Positions 9,014-20,573 of a stretch of 56,261 nt of DNA are shown piece by piece (the first letter of the stretch is position 1; the number at the start of each line of letters is the position of its first letter). The stretch lies in NCBI GenBank assembly GCA_900290255.1, contig OMOD01000120.1:1-56261 (forward strand), read 5' to 3'. The translations under genes were made by a program, and so were the position numbers. This DNA comes from Candidatus Sulfotelmatobacter kueseliae. Lineage in GTDB: Bacteria; Acidobacteriota; Terriglobia; Terriglobales; Acidobacteriaceae. The notes under the pieces were generated by a model. It searched no databases. It worked only from the letters and a program-made list of their open reading frames with translations, and had not been told where the DNA came from.

Positions 9014-10039
9014 ATGGATTCCAGCGTCGACATCCAGGGCAGGCACCTCAAGCTTTCCAATCTCGAGAAGGTGATGTACCCGGCTGCGGGTTTCACCAAG
9101 AAAGACGTAATCGACTACTACGTGCGCATCGCGCCGGCGATCATCCCGCATCTGGCGGGACGGGCGCTGACGCGCAAGCGGTATCCGGACGGCGTGGACG
9201 GCGAGCCCTTTTTCGAAAAGAACGCTCCCATGCATCGGCCCGACTGGGTGAAGACGGCGCCGATCTGGAGCGGGCACAACCGGCGGACGATTCATTATGT
9301 GCTGACCGATGATCTGGCGACGCTGGTCTGGCTGGCGAATCTGGCAGCGCTGGAACTGCATCCGTCGCTGGCGCTGGCGAAAGACGTCACCTGTCCGACA
9401 GAGATGGTGTTCGATCTCGATCCCGGGCCCCCGGCGAACATCGTCGAATGCTGCCAGGTAGGGCTGTGGCTGCGCGAGATCTTCGAGCACTTCGGACTGC
9501 GGAGTTTTCCCAAGACTTCCGGGTCGAAAGGGCTGCAGATTTATGTGCCGCTCAACACGCCAACCACTTACGATGCAACCAAGCTTTTTGCGCACGCGCT
9601 GGCGCAACTGCTGGAGCATGAGCATCCTGAGCTGGTGTTGTCGGAGATGAGCAAGCAGGCCCGTACCGGCAAGGTGTTTGTGGACTGGAGCCAGAACGAC
9701 GAGCACAAGACGACGATAGCGGTGTACTCGCTGCGGGCCCGGGAGCGTCCGACGGTTTCTACTCCGGTAAGCTGGGACGAGGTCGAGCGCGCCCTCAAGA
9801 AGAAAGATGCCGGCCTGCTTGTTTTCGAGGCGGCGCAAGTGGTGGCGCGCTTTGAGAAGATGGGGGACCTGTTCGAGCCCGTACTCGAGCTGAAGCAGCG
9901 ACTGCCGGACCTTAAGAAGACCGGAAGCGAGCCTGCGGCTGTGGCAGAGGCAATGGAAACGACGAAAGTCCCCACCCATGCCGCAAAGAAGGCGGCAAGG
10001 ATGGGACACCCGCCGCGAACCCGGTCGAAACGGCGATGA
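9014..10039 (+). CDS. LigD-type DNA polymerase/primase domain protein (stand-alone)
   Basis: A 341-residue protein corresponding to the polymerase domain of the NHEJ ligase LigD, an archaeo-eukaryotic-primase fold that adds nucleotides during double-strand-break repair. The catalytic metal motif is seen in MVFDLDPGPP, the nucleotide-binding motif in TSGSKGLQIYVP, and a further acidic residue in VDWSQND. No ligase or 3'-phosphoesterase domain is attached and neither Ku nor ligD is adjacent, so it would work with partners encoded elsewhere. A GTG at 9008 is an alternative start; the ATG at 9014 fits the family start better. The last ~18 codons (VPTHAAKKAARMGHPPR) are made by a palindromic interspersed element (9971-10011), so the native C-terminus was probably replaced or extended. 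Confidence 0.9.
   Translation: MDSSVDIQGRHLKLSNLEKVMYPAAGFTKKDVIDYYVRIAPAIIPHLAGRALTRKRYPDGVDGEPFFEKNAPMHRPDWVKTAPIWSGHNRRTIHYVLTDDLATLVWLANLAALELHPSLALAKDVTCPTEMVFDLDPGPPANIVECCQVGLWLREIFEHFGLRSFPKTSGSKGLQIYVPLNTPTTYDATKLFAHALAQLLEHEHPELVLSEMSKQARTGKVFVDWSQNDEHKTTIAVYSLRARERPTVSTPVSWDEVERALKKKDAGLLVFEAAQVVARFEKMGDLFEPVLELKQRLPDLKKTGSEPAAVAEAMETTKVPTHAAKKAARMGHPPRTRSKRR
9971..10011. repeat. Palindromic interspersed element, copy 1 (inside ligD-like gene)
   Basis: A 41-base element: CCCACCC, then arms TGCCGC and GCGGCA, ending in GGGACACCC. It differs at only about three positions from the copy at 11516-11556 in the xer gene. Here it encodes most of the polymerase C-terminal tail. Confidence 0.8.
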
Positions 10040-10061
10040 TTCACAACACAGAGGCACAGAA

Positions 10062-10781
10062 ATGAGTCAACTCTTTGCAGGAACGTCGGGATGGGCTTAC
10101 CCAAGCTGGAAGCCGGATTTTTATCCGGCCAAGCTGGCGCAGAAGAAATTCCTCAGCCACTACGCGACGCGGCTTAACACGGTGGAAGTGAATTTCACCT
10201 TCCGTCAACTGGTTAAGGAAACCACCATCCAGAATTGGCTCAACGAGACGCCCGCGCATTTTCGCTTCGGCGTCAAGGCGCACCAGGTCATCACGCACAT
10301 CAAGCGGCTGAAAGGGACTGAGGATTTTGTGCCGAGATTTCTGGCGACGATTGAACCCCTGGCCGCGGCTGGAAAACTCGGGCCGGTTCTGTTCCAACTT
10401 CCGCCCAATCTGAAAGCCGACGCAGCGCTGCTCAGGGATTTCCTGGCAATCTTGCCGCGTACCGTGCCGGCAGCGTTTGAATTTCGGCACACGACGTGGT
10501 TCGCCGATTCTACCTGGGAAGTGCTCAAGGCGAGCAACGCCGCGTTGTGCGTGGCTGAAACCGAAACGATGACCACCCCCGATGTGGCGACGGCCGCAAT
10601 CGTCTATTACCGCTTCCGCAAGCCGAGTTATACGGGGGAGGAGCGGCGGTCGATGGTCGAACGGATCACTCAGCATCTGGCTGCGGGCCGCGATGTGTTC
10701 GCGTATTTCAAACACGAAGAAACGCCGGAGGGGGCTCTTTCGGCGGTGGAATTGTTGCGCGAAGTGGGACAGAGTAGGTAA
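10062..10781 (+). CDS. DUF72 (YecE-like) family protein
   Basis: A 239-residue cytoplasmic protein of the DUF72/YecE family, a TIM-barrel-like fold of unproven function. The N-terminus FAGTSGWAYPSWKPDFYP and the later FEFRHTTWF and VYYRFR segments match the family pattern, and the length is usual (about 230-250). It begins 22 bases after the LigD-like polymerase stop codon on the same strand and may be cotranscribed. The start is the ATG at 10062; the frame is open upstream to 9978, but that part only reads the interspersed repeat and the other gene's tail. No SD is obvious; the leader contains an AACACAGAGGCACAG run. Function is not inferred. Confidence 0.85.
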   Translation: MSQLFAGTSGWAYPSWKPDFYPAKLAQKKFLSHYATRLNTVEVNFTFRQLVKETTIQNWLNETPAHFRFGVKAHQVITHIKRLKGTEDFVPRFLATIEPLAAAGKLGPVLFQLPPNLKADAALLRDFLAILPRTVPAAFEFRHTTWFADSTWEVLKASNAALCVAETETMTTPDVATAAIVYYRFRKPSYTGEERRSMVERITQHLAAGRDVFAYFKHEETPEGALSAVELLREVGQSR

Positions 10782-10833
10782 CTACGTCTCTGCACCGGCA
10801 TCCCCGCTTGCACCTTCTTCATTACTTTTCTCT

Positions 10834-11865
10834 ATGTCCGATAACGCGCATACTAAGTTTCTTCCTGGTATGGCTTCCGAAGCGAATGCGCGCGTCCTTT
10901 CCGGATTTCTCGACTATCTGCGTATCGAGAAAGGGCTGGCAGCGTTGTCGATCAGCGCGTACACGACCGACATCGGCCAGTTTGCCGGGTTTCTGGAGAA
11001 GCGGAAACGCCCGCTGCTGACAGCGCGGCGCAGTGATGTGCGCGAGTTCCTCGAGCAGCTTTTCTCTTATCAGGTGGACGGGCGCAGCGTAGGCAGGAAG
11101 CTTTCGGCGTTGCGGCATCTCTATCGCTATCTCCTTCTCGACAAACGGATCGAGCACGATCCCACGCTGAATATAGAGTCGCCGCGCCAGTGGAAAGTCT
11201 TGCCCAAGGCGCTGGCGCGAGACGAGATGGAGACGACGTTAGCAGCTCCTCTTGCCCGAAGCCGGGCCGTAGGCCGCCAAACGAAAGAGTCAGCGGCGCT
11301 GGCTGTGCGCGATCGCACCATGCTGGAAGTATTTTATGCGGGGGCGTTGCGCGTCTCGGAGATGATCAACGCCAAGCTCGAAGATTTGAAGCTGGAAGCG
11401 GGATACATGCTGGTTCGTGGCAAAGGCGATAAGGAGCGGGTGGTGCCTTTGGGGAAGTCCGCCCAGGATGCTCTTTCGCAGTATCTGGCGGAGGCGAGGC
11501 CGGTGCTGGTCGATTCCCACCCTTGCCGCAAAGAACGCGGCAAGGATGGGGCACCCACTGGCGTTGTTCTGAGAAGCTCTCCGTCGCTGTTTATCGCGCG
11601 CGGAGGGCACCAACTGACGCGGCAACGGGTGTGGCAGATGGTGCGGGCGGCATCGGCGGCATCCGGTCGGCGTGCATCGCCGCACATGCTGCGGCACTCC
11701 TGCGCCACGCACATGGTGGAAAACGGCGCGGACCTGCGTACGGTGCAGACGATTCTCGGCCACGCGGACATCTCGACCACGCAGGTGTACACGCACCTGG
11801 CGCTCGACCGGCTGCGGACTGTGTATCAGAAGCATCATCCGAGGGCGAAGAGAACGAATTGTTGA
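10834..11865 (+). CDS. Tyrosine recombinase, XerC/XerD family (first of two)
   Basis: A 343-residue site-specific recombinase expected to resolve chromosome dimers at dif or act on similar sites. An N-terminal SAM-like DNA-binding domain (about 15-105) is followed by the catalytic domain. The catalytic set is complete: Arg in GALRVSEMI, Lys in RGKGDKERVVPLG, His/Arg in SPHMLRHSCATH, His in ILGHADISTTQ and Tyr in QVYTHL. It is some 30-40 residues longer than usual for Xer. One cause is visible: between PVLVD and PSLFI about 20 residues are encoded by a 41-base palindromic element (11516-11556) inserted without breaking the frame. The stop codon lies inside hairpin B. XerC versus XerD cannot be decided here. 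Confidence 0.88.
   Translation: MSDNAHTKFLPGMASEANARVLSGFLDYLRIEKGLAALSISAYTTDIGQFAGFLEKRKRPLLTARRSDVREFLEQLFSYQVDGRSVGRKLSALRHLYRYLLLDKRIEHDPTLNIESPRQWKVLPKALARDEMETTLAAPLARSRAVGRQTKESAALAVRDRTMLEVFYAGALRVSEMINAKLEDLKLEAGYMLVRGKGDKERVVPLGKSAQDALSQYLAEARPVLVDSHPCRKERGKDGAPTGVVLRSSPSLFIARGGHQLTRQRVWQMVRAASAASGRRASPHMLRHSCATHMVENGADLRTVQTILGHADISTTQVYTHLALDRLRTVYQKHHPRAKRTNC
11516..11556. repeat. Palindromic interspersed element, copy 2 (in frame inside xer gene)
   Basis: CCCACCC, arms TTGCCGC and GCGGCAA, then GATGGGGCACCC. It is nearly identical to the copy at 9971-10011 on the same strand 1.5 kb upstream. It encodes SHPCRKERGKDGAP in the middle of the recombinase catalytic domain. Confidence 0.82.
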
Positions 11866-11959
11866 TTGTTGAATTTTGATTGTTGATTGAAACGCATCGA
11901 CCGGGACGACGCTTGGCTGGTTTTTCAATCAACAATCAACAATCAACAATCATCAATCG
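11859..11959. repeat. Heptamer-periodic inverted repeat (hairpin B)
   Basis: The left arm has about four 7-base units TTGTTGA (one degenerate) ending in TTGAAA. The right arm, on the opposite strand, has TTGTTGA repeated three times and ends in the same TTGAAA. The loop is about 30 bases. It occupies the whole gap between the two xer genes, and the first gene's stop codon is part of the left arm. Confidence 0.85.
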
Positions 11960-11962
11960 CCA

Positions 11963-12874
11963 ATGGCAGCACATAGGGCAGGCACGGTCGTCAGTCGCGG
12001 GGTGGCAGACTTTCTCCGCCACCTGCGCGAGCGCAATTCTTCGCCCCATACGATTAAGGCCTACAGCGGCGATCTGGCCAACTTCGCGGCCTACACCGGC
12101 TCGCGCGGATGGAAACAGATCGACCACATCGCAATCCGCGGATTTCTCTCGCAGCTCTACGAGAAAGGGCTGAGCAAGACTTCAGTGGCGCGGTCGCTGG
12201 CGGCAGTGCGTTCCCTGTATCGCTGGCTGGCCCAGGAAGGCGTGGTGGAACAGAATCCGGCCAAACTGGTGGCGACGCCCAGGCTGCCCAAGAAACTGCC
12301 GCGAGTGCCGACGATCGAAGAGATGAATGCGGTGCTGGACGGGGAAATGCCCGAAGCGGCGGCCTTTCCCGAGCGCGACCGGCTGATGCTCGAACTGCTC
12401 TATGGCTGCGGCATCCGCAATTCGGAGCTGACGGGTATCAACCTCGCTGACATTCGGCTGAGTGCGGAGGCGATCCTGATTCGCGGCAAAGGAAAGAAAG
12501 AGCGCTATGTTCCGTTTGGTGAGTCGGCCAAAAGCGCGCTGGCAGTGTACCTTCCCGCACGGCAGGCAACGCTCGGGGAAACTGGCAAAAACACGCCGGC
12601 GCTACTCATCAATCAACGCGGCGGGCGGCTGACTACGCGCAGCGTGGGGCGGATCATCAAGAAAATTGCCGTGGCCAAGGGGCTCTCTCCCGACGTGCAT
12701 CCCCATACCCTGCGCCACGCGTTCGGCGCACACATGCTGGAGGAAGGTGCGGACCTGAGGGCCATCCAGGAACTGCTTGGTCACGAGCGATTGGCCACGA
12801 CCCAGCGCTATACGCAGCTTTCGATGAAGCATGTACTTGAGGTTTACGACCGGACGCATCCACGCGCCCGATAG
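11963..12874 (+). CDS. Tyrosine recombinase, XerC/XerD family (second of two)
   Basis: A 303-residue recombinase of normal Xer length. The N-terminal core-binding domain spans about 10-95 ([21 protein letters not shown]). The catalytic residues are present: Arg in GCGIRNSEL, Lys in [13 protein letters not shown], His/Arg in [12 protein letters not shown], His in [10 protein letters not shown] and Tyr in QRYTQLS. It follows the longer xer gene on the same strand with only hairpin B between them. The pair may be the XerC/XerD heterotetramer partners, which are usually unlinked in well-studied bacteria; a duplicated phage-type integrase is less likely because no other phage gene is present. Confidence 0.9.
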   Translation: MAAHRAGTVVSRGVADFLRHLRERNSSPHTIKAYSGDLANFAAYTGSRGWKQIDHIAIRGFLSQLYEKGLSKTSVARSLAAVRSLYRWLAQEGVVEQNPAKLVATPRLPKKLPRVPTIEEMNAVLDGEMPEAAAFPERDRLMLELLYGCGIRNSELTGINLADIRLSAEAILIRGKGKKERYVPFGESAKSALAVYLPARQATLGETGKNTPALLINQRGGRLTTRSVGRIIKKIAVAKGLSPDVHPHTLRHAFGAHMLEEGADLRAIQELLGHERLATTQRYTQLSMKHVLEVYDRTHPRAR

Positions 12875-12875
12875 G

Positions 12876-12915
12876 GGAATCCCAAAGGCCAATTACCTCG
12901 GTAATTTGGGATTCC
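12876..12915 (+). terminator. Strong stem-loop just after the second xer gene
   Basis: GGAATCCCAAA and TTTGGGATTCC form a perfect 11-bp stem starting two bases after the stop codon. The loop carries a smaller TTACC/GGTAA pairing. There is no T tract, so it may stabilise the mRNA 3' end or act with Rho rather than be an intrinsic terminator. A second hairpin, GACCCGGAG/CTCCGGGTC, lies at 12956-12981. Confidence 0.55.
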
Positions 12916-13005
12916 ACTCCGCCGGTTTGAAAATGTCATAGAACGGGAAGACTGGGACCCGGAGTTTCTCTGCTCCGGGTCTGGTACCTCTGCCCCGGAG
13001 GCACT

Positions 13006-13914
13006 GTGCGCAAGATTAATCCGGAACTTTGGCTGCTGTTGTTTCTGGTCGTGATTGCTGCGATGTTGAATTTCCTGGTGGCGTCGCAGCGCATGGCCCT
13101 CGTTTTCTATTTCCTTCCGACGCTCTTTTCCGCTTTTTATTTCGGCCGCCGTCATGCAACTCTGACAGCAGTTGCCAGCGTTGTGCTGGTCATCTTGCTG
13201 ACCTACATGAATCCGACGATGTTCAAAGGGGGGGTAGAGTTGCCCTTTGATCCCCGCTGGTTTGACCTTACGGTGTGGGGTGGAGTTCTTATGGTGGCGG
13301 GATACGTCACGGGTACGCTGTACGAGCGCAACCAGCAGACCTTGCGCGAGATGGAAGACGGCTACGACGGGATGCTGGTGATCCTGCAGAATTTTCTGGC
13401 CAACCAGAAATACAGCGAGGCGCACGCGTATCGCATCTCGATGTGTGCCACCAAGATTGGCGAGACCCTTGGCCTGGATTCCGGAAGCATTGAAGACCTG
13501 CGTACGGCCGCACTATTGTTCAATCTGAAAGAACTGGGAATCCCGAACGAGGTGTTGTACAAGGCAGCGCAGGTGTCGGCAGACGATCTGACGCGGAAAA
13601 GACAGAAACGCAAGCGGTCGCTTTCGAGGGCGAGCGCGCTCGGCAGTTCGCTGCGCCGTGCGATCCCGATCTTTCTCACGGAGAGGCAATTGCGGCAAAG
13701 CGGGGGCAAGATCAGCGAGGCCCCGTTTGAAGTGCAGGTTCTAGGTCTGGCCGAAGAATACGAAGCTTTGATCAGCGGGCAAAGCGGGGCGAAGGTGTCG
13801 CCTTCGCAAGCGGGACAGGAGGTAGTCCGGCGGTCAAGCGGCCGTTACGATTCGCTGGTTCTGGACGCGTTTTCCAAGGCCTTTGGCGGGCAGGCGGCGA
13901 CCGCGGGAGCGTAA
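13006..13914 (+). CDS. Membrane protein with degenerate HD-GYP-like domain
   Basis: A 302-residue protein beginning at GTG 13006, with CCCCGGAGG just upstream. Three or four hydrophobic segments fill residues 8-110 (LWLLLFLVVIAAML, ALVFYFLPTLFSAFYFG, AVASVVLVILLTYM, VWGGVLMVAGYVTGTLY). The cytoplasmic part from about 125 aligns by eye with the HD-GYP start (YSEAHAYRISMCATKIGETLGL ... LRTAALLFNLKELGIP). Where active cyclic-di-GMP phosphodiesterases read LLHDIGKIGIP, this one reads LLFNLKELGIP, so the metal-binding HD pair is lost, and no GYP motif is seen. It is therefore probably a non-catalytic sensor or scaffold. The gene stands alone, convergent with the acyl-CoA synthetase gene. Confidence 0.65.
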   Translation: MRKINPELWLLLFLVVIAAMLNFLVASQRMALVFYFLPTLFSAFYFGRRHATLTAVASVVLVILLTYMNPTMFKGGVELPFDPRWFDLTVWGGVLMVAGYVTGTLYERNQQTLREMEDGYDGMLVILQNFLANQKYSEAHAYRISMCATKIGETLGLDSGSIEDLRTAALLFNLKELGIPNEVLYKAAQVSADDLTRKRQKRKRSLSRASALGSSLRRAIPIFLTERQLRQSGGKISEAPFEVQVLGLAEEYEALISGQSGAKVSPSQAGQEVVRRSSGRYDSLVLDAFSKAFGGQAATAGA

Positions 13915-13925
13915 ACCTTAGCTCA

Positions 13926-16670
13926 CTAGACAGCTCGGAGTCTTTCCCACATTTCGACGATCCGCCCCCTCAACTCGGCCGTGAGCTTTTCATAGGCGGC
14001 TTCCGACGCCTCGGCTTCCGGCGGCGGGCAAATGGGTTCCCCGAATACCATCCGCAGAGATGTAATCTTCTGGAAAAACTTCTTGCCGCGCGGCCACGCT
14101 TCGTAAAAGCCCTCAATCGCTATGGGCACAATCGGCGCCTGCATGTGGATGGAAAGAATCGCCGCGCCTTTTTTGAAAATTCGCGGCGTTCCGTCAATGG
14201 AACGCTCGCCCTCGGGATAGAGAATCAGCACGCGTCCATGCTTCAGGCCGAAGGCGCCGGCACGCATAGCAGGCACGAGATTGGCGTCGGGGTTGAGCAC
14301 GATCACGCGCAGCCAGGGCGCCACTCGCCGCATAAGTCCCTGACCGAAGATATCGCTGGTTCCCACCGCGAAAACATTTTCCATGATCTCCTTCGGTAGC
14401 ATGCCAGTCAGGACTAGCGGGTCAATGTAGCTCTGGTGATTGGAAGAAAGGATGAACGGGCCGTGCCGCGGCAGGCGCTCCAGCCCGGACACGCGCAAGT
14501 GAAACAAATCGCGCGAGATCATCTGGATGACGCGCGACAACGGATACAACACGGTCTCGAAGCCGGGCGCAGGATCTTTCAGCGCGAGCACCTCCGGGTC
14601 CGTCGGGTCTTCCGCCAGAATTGCCTTCCAGCCGGCAACAGCTGTGCGGGTTGCGGGGGTGTCACCGCTGGCGGCGCTTGCCAGAACGGCATCGAGCAGA
14701 TCGCGGACGGTGTAGATTTCGGCAAGCTGCGACTCCTCCACGTTGCCGCCGAGTTCTTCTTCGAGCCGGCTGAGCAGTTCGACGCGCTGCATGGAATCGA
14801 GGCCCAGATCCAGCTCCAGGTTATGGGTCGGCCTTAGGTTGGGAGGAGCACTGTGGAGGGCCGTGCACACGATGGCCAGGCCGCGCTGTATGTCAGACTG
14901 ATCGAGCCACGCGAGTTCATCCGCGGTCAGAGGCTTCTCCGCTGGCAGTTCCGAATCGTCGGCGACCTTCCTCGCCTGGTTTGCCCTTACCCGTTTCTCA
15001 ATTTCGTAGCGCTTGATTTTGCGCGTGGTGGTGCGCGGCAGATCTTCCTGCCAGATTTCGTAACTGCCGATACGTTTCGTGGAAGCGATCCGTTGCGACA
15101 AGCCTTCAATGTCGTAGCGGATGACTTCCTTGGCGTTGACGATCTTCTTCTGCCGCAGCACGTCGAAATTGGGAACGATCACGGCGTGCAGCCGGTCGCC
15201 GCCTTCACCCGGCTTGCCTTCCAAGCCAACGACCGCAATTTCCTTCACGAACTGGGATTTGCCGTAATGCGCTTCGATCTCCTCGGGATAAATGTTCTTG
15301 CCGTTGCTGAGGACAATCACTTCTTTCTTGCGACCGGTGAGAAACAGGTTGCCGCGCGCGTCAAAGTAGCCGAGGTCGCCGGTATAGAGCCAGCCGTCGC
15401 GGAGAGCTGCGGCCGTCGCGTCGGGGCGATTCCAGTAGCCCTTCATCACGACCGGGCCCCTGAGCAGTACTTCGCCCACGGCGGGTCCGCCATCCTCTTG
15501 AGGCTGGGGATCGAGAATCCTAGCTTCTACGCCCTTCAACGCTTGGCCGACCGAGCCGATGACGATGTCGTTAGGGGGATTGGCAAAGACGGCCGCGGCG
15601 GTTTCGGTCAGGCCGTACGCCTGCAGGACGTCAATGCCAAGATCGTGAAACTCGCGCGCAATGGCAGGATCGAAGCGCGATCCGCCGGTCACCAGGTAAC
15701 GCATCTTCGGCCCGAGCGTTTTGTGAATCTTCCGGAAAAGAACGGGCCCAGCATTCATGCCCACTCGGCGCAGCGTCCGGTTGAACGCAACCAGGGCAGC
15801 GAACACCCTCTGGGTGAGCGGCCCTCGTTTGGCGATTTCCTCGAAAATGCGTTCGTGAATAAGGTAGAAAAACTGTGGGACGACAGCAAATGCCGTGATG
15901 CTCCGCTCGCTCAGGGCACGCATGAGTTCGGTGGTGTTCAGGGTCTCCAGATAGACGACGCGGGAGCCTTTCACCAGCGGGAGCAACAGATTGGCCATCT
16001 GCGCCAGCACATGAAACATGGGCAGCACCCCGAGCAAGGTATCGGGAGGCCCGATGTCCACCCAGTTGAAGACGGCCTCAACTTCGCCCAGAAAGTTGGC
16101 GTGGGTCAGCATGACGCCTTTGGGGTCGGCCGTCGTACCGGAGGTGTAGATCAGCGCGGCGAGATCGTAGCTATTCGAGGCCGCGGGCGTGAAACGGGCC
16201 GGTCCTTCACGGAAGATCGCTGGTAAGTTGGCCCGCCAGTGTTCCTGGATCGACTGGCTGGTCATGCGATCCGGATCCATCAGGATGAGACCCAGGTTCA
16301 GTTCGGCCGCTGCGGGCCGCGTGACGGGAACATGTTTCGCATCGACGAATACAGCGGAGGCGCCGCTGTCTTTCAGCAGCTTGGTGACCTGGTCCGCATG
16401 CAGCGCGGTGTCGAGCGGCACAGCGGCGCAGCCCGAGGCAATGATTCCCAGATAGGCGGCCACCCAGCGGGGATGATTGTCAGCCACGATGGCCAGCCGG
16501 GAGCCGCGCGGGAAGCCGCTTTCCATGATCCAGCGCCCGACCGATTCGGCCATTCGGCGAAGCTCGGCATAGGTACAGCTCTCGAGGTGGTCGTGACGCT
16601 GGATTTCGAGCGCGACGTTGTCGGGCCAGCGCTGGGAGCACTCCACAAAGCGGTCGTAGAAAGTGGGCAT
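13926..16670 (-). CDS. Acyl-CoA/acyl-ACP synthetase - ACP - PlsC acyltransferase fusion
   Basis: A 914-residue protein joining three activities of lipid metabolism. Residues about 1-560 are an AMP-forming adenylating enzyme: LIYTSGTTADPKGVMLTH (P-loop-like motif), AYGLTETAAA and LYTGDLGYFD, then GRKKEVIVLSNGKNIYPEEIE. Residues about 600-680 are an acyl-carrier domain with the phosphopantetheine serine in LGLDSMQRVELLSR. Residues about 715-914 are a PlsC/LPLAT acyltransferase with NHQSYID (HX4D) and LYPEGERS. It probably activates a fatty acid, loads it on its own carrier domain and transfers it to a lysophospholipid, similar in idea to Aas of enterobacteria but in reverse domain order and with a built-in carrier. 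It is divergent from secA. Confidence 0.9.
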   Translation of the reverse strand: MPTFYDRFVECSQRWPDNVALEIQRHDHLESCTYAELRRMAESVGRWIMESGFPRGSRLAIVADNHPRWVAAYLGIIASGCAAVPLDTALHADQVTKLLKDSGASAVFVDAKHVPVTRPAAAELNLGLILMDPDRMTSQSIQEHWRANLPAIFREGPARFTPAASNSYDLAALIYTSGTTADPKGVMLTHANFLGEVEAVFNWVDIGPPDTLLGVLPMFHVLAQMANLLLPLVKGSRVVYLETLNTTELMRALSERSITAFAVVPQFFYLIHERIFEEIAKRGPLTQRVFAALVAFNRTLRRVGMNAGPVLFRKIHKTLGPKMRYLVTGGSRFDPAIAREFHDLGIDVLQAYGLTETAAAVFANPPNDIVIGSVGQALKGVEARILDPQPQEDGGPAVGEVLLRGPVVMKGYWNRPDATAAALRDGWLYTGDLGYFDARGNLFLTGRKKEVIVLSNGKNIYPEEIEAHYGKSQFVKEIAVVGLEGKPGEGGDRLHAVIVPNFDVLRQKKIVNAKEVIRYDIEGLSQRIASTKRIGSYEIWQEDLPRTTTRKIKRYEIEKRVRANQARKVADDSELPAEKPLTADELAWLDQSDIQRGLAIVCTALHSAPPNLRPTHNLELDLGLDSMQRVELLSRLEEELGGNVEESQLAEIYTVRDLLDAVLASAASGDTPATRTAVAGWKAILAEDPTDPEVLALKDPAPGFETVLYPLSRVIQMISRDLFHLRVSGLERLPRHGPFILSSNHQSYIDPLVLTGMLPKEIMENVFAVGTSDIFGQGLMRRVAPWLRVIVLNPDANLVPAMRAGAFGLKHGRVLILYPEGERSIDGTPRIFKKGAAILSIHMQAPIVPIAIEGFYEAWPRGKKFFQKITSLRMVFGEPICPPPEAEASEAAYEKLTAELRGRIVEMWERLRAV

Positions 16671-16858
16671 CGGTCGAGGCGAATATACACGAAAAGGACA
16701 GTGCGCCGCATGCGGTGGCCGCTATTCGCGCGACCCGGCGGTGGCGGCCGGTTAAAGCGCACCAGGTACCTCATGGTTCGGGAGACCCCTTGTCCCGCAT
16801 CTAATATGCTAGGCTTTATAGATCAAGTGAAAACACTGCCTCCCGAGGGACCTTCGGT

Positions 16859-19951
<3,093 letters not shown>

Positions 19952-20063
19952 TGCCAGTCCCAGAAAATGACTTGAATAACTGGTGCCCTCGTCCTTTTAG
20001 CTTCACTTGTAGGAATGCGATTGCGCCTTGCTCTGAATTTTGGGGAAGCGCAGGCGCCAATTC

Positions 20064-20573
20064 TCAATAGTCAAACCTGGAGCGATACGGGATGAGATAC
20101 ATGCGGACCGCCCCGAGTAACTCGGGATCGATATCGCCTGGTTGTTTCAGATTCACGTCCCAGGTGTTCAACTGAATGCTGTGCCGGCGCTCGATGGCCT
20201 CGGCCAAAAACTTGGCGCGCACATCAAACGACAAGCTGCTATAGGGCAAGTTGGAAATCGTCGCCACCACACGATCTGCAAACTCCGAACACCCATCTGC
20301 CCTAGCCGATTGCGAACATCGAATCCCGTCTTTCGTGGGCAAGTAGTACGAGAGGCCATAGCCGCTGTTTCGAAAGTTCGCGAGCATGCCCCGCAGCGGC
20401 GCGTCATCGGAGCGGTCCAGCGAGGTTTCAATCAGAATCCCTGGCCTCTGGGCAGGCTCAAACAGTTCGTTCAGGTATTGTAAATAGAATCCAGCATTCG
20501 ACCTATCCAGGTTCTTTGTATCCAGCCACAACTTCGACCAACTGCGGGGCTGGGAGGACACCAGGCCTTTCAA
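20064..20573 (-). CDS. C-terminal part of a phosphodiesterase-like (GDPD/PLC-like) domain, split from the sulfatase gene
   Basis: An open frame of 169 codons counted from a TTG overlapping the sulfatase stop codon by four bases. It has no signal peptide and no independent SD. Its start, SKLWLDTKNLDRSN, and later GILIETSLD, GYGLSYYLPTKDG, SSLSFDVRAKF and MYLIPYRSRFDY resemble, from memory of the family pattern, the second half of the GDPD-like domain that follows some EptA-type sulfatases. The first half is the tail of the upstream gene (CAHRADSWMKFNEA ... LEIDLVLD ... YVFHPPKK). A one-base backward shift at the run of seven A on the coding strand (near 20587-20593) joins them. So this is either one protein made by -1 slippage, or a frameshifted gene or sequence error. 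Confidence 0.55.
   Translation of the reverse strand: MKGLVSSQPRSWSKLWLDTKNLDRSNAGFYLQYLNELFEPAQRPGILIETSLDRSDDAPLRGMLANFRNSGYGLSYYLPTKDGIRCSQSARADGCSEFADRVVATISNLPYSSLSFDVRAKFLAEAIERRHSIQLNTWDVNLKQPGDIDPELLGAVRMYLIPYRSRFDY

Noticed and set aside
11859..11959. CRISPR array
   Set aside because: Units are 7 bases, contiguous and without spacers; no cas gene is present anywhere in the window.
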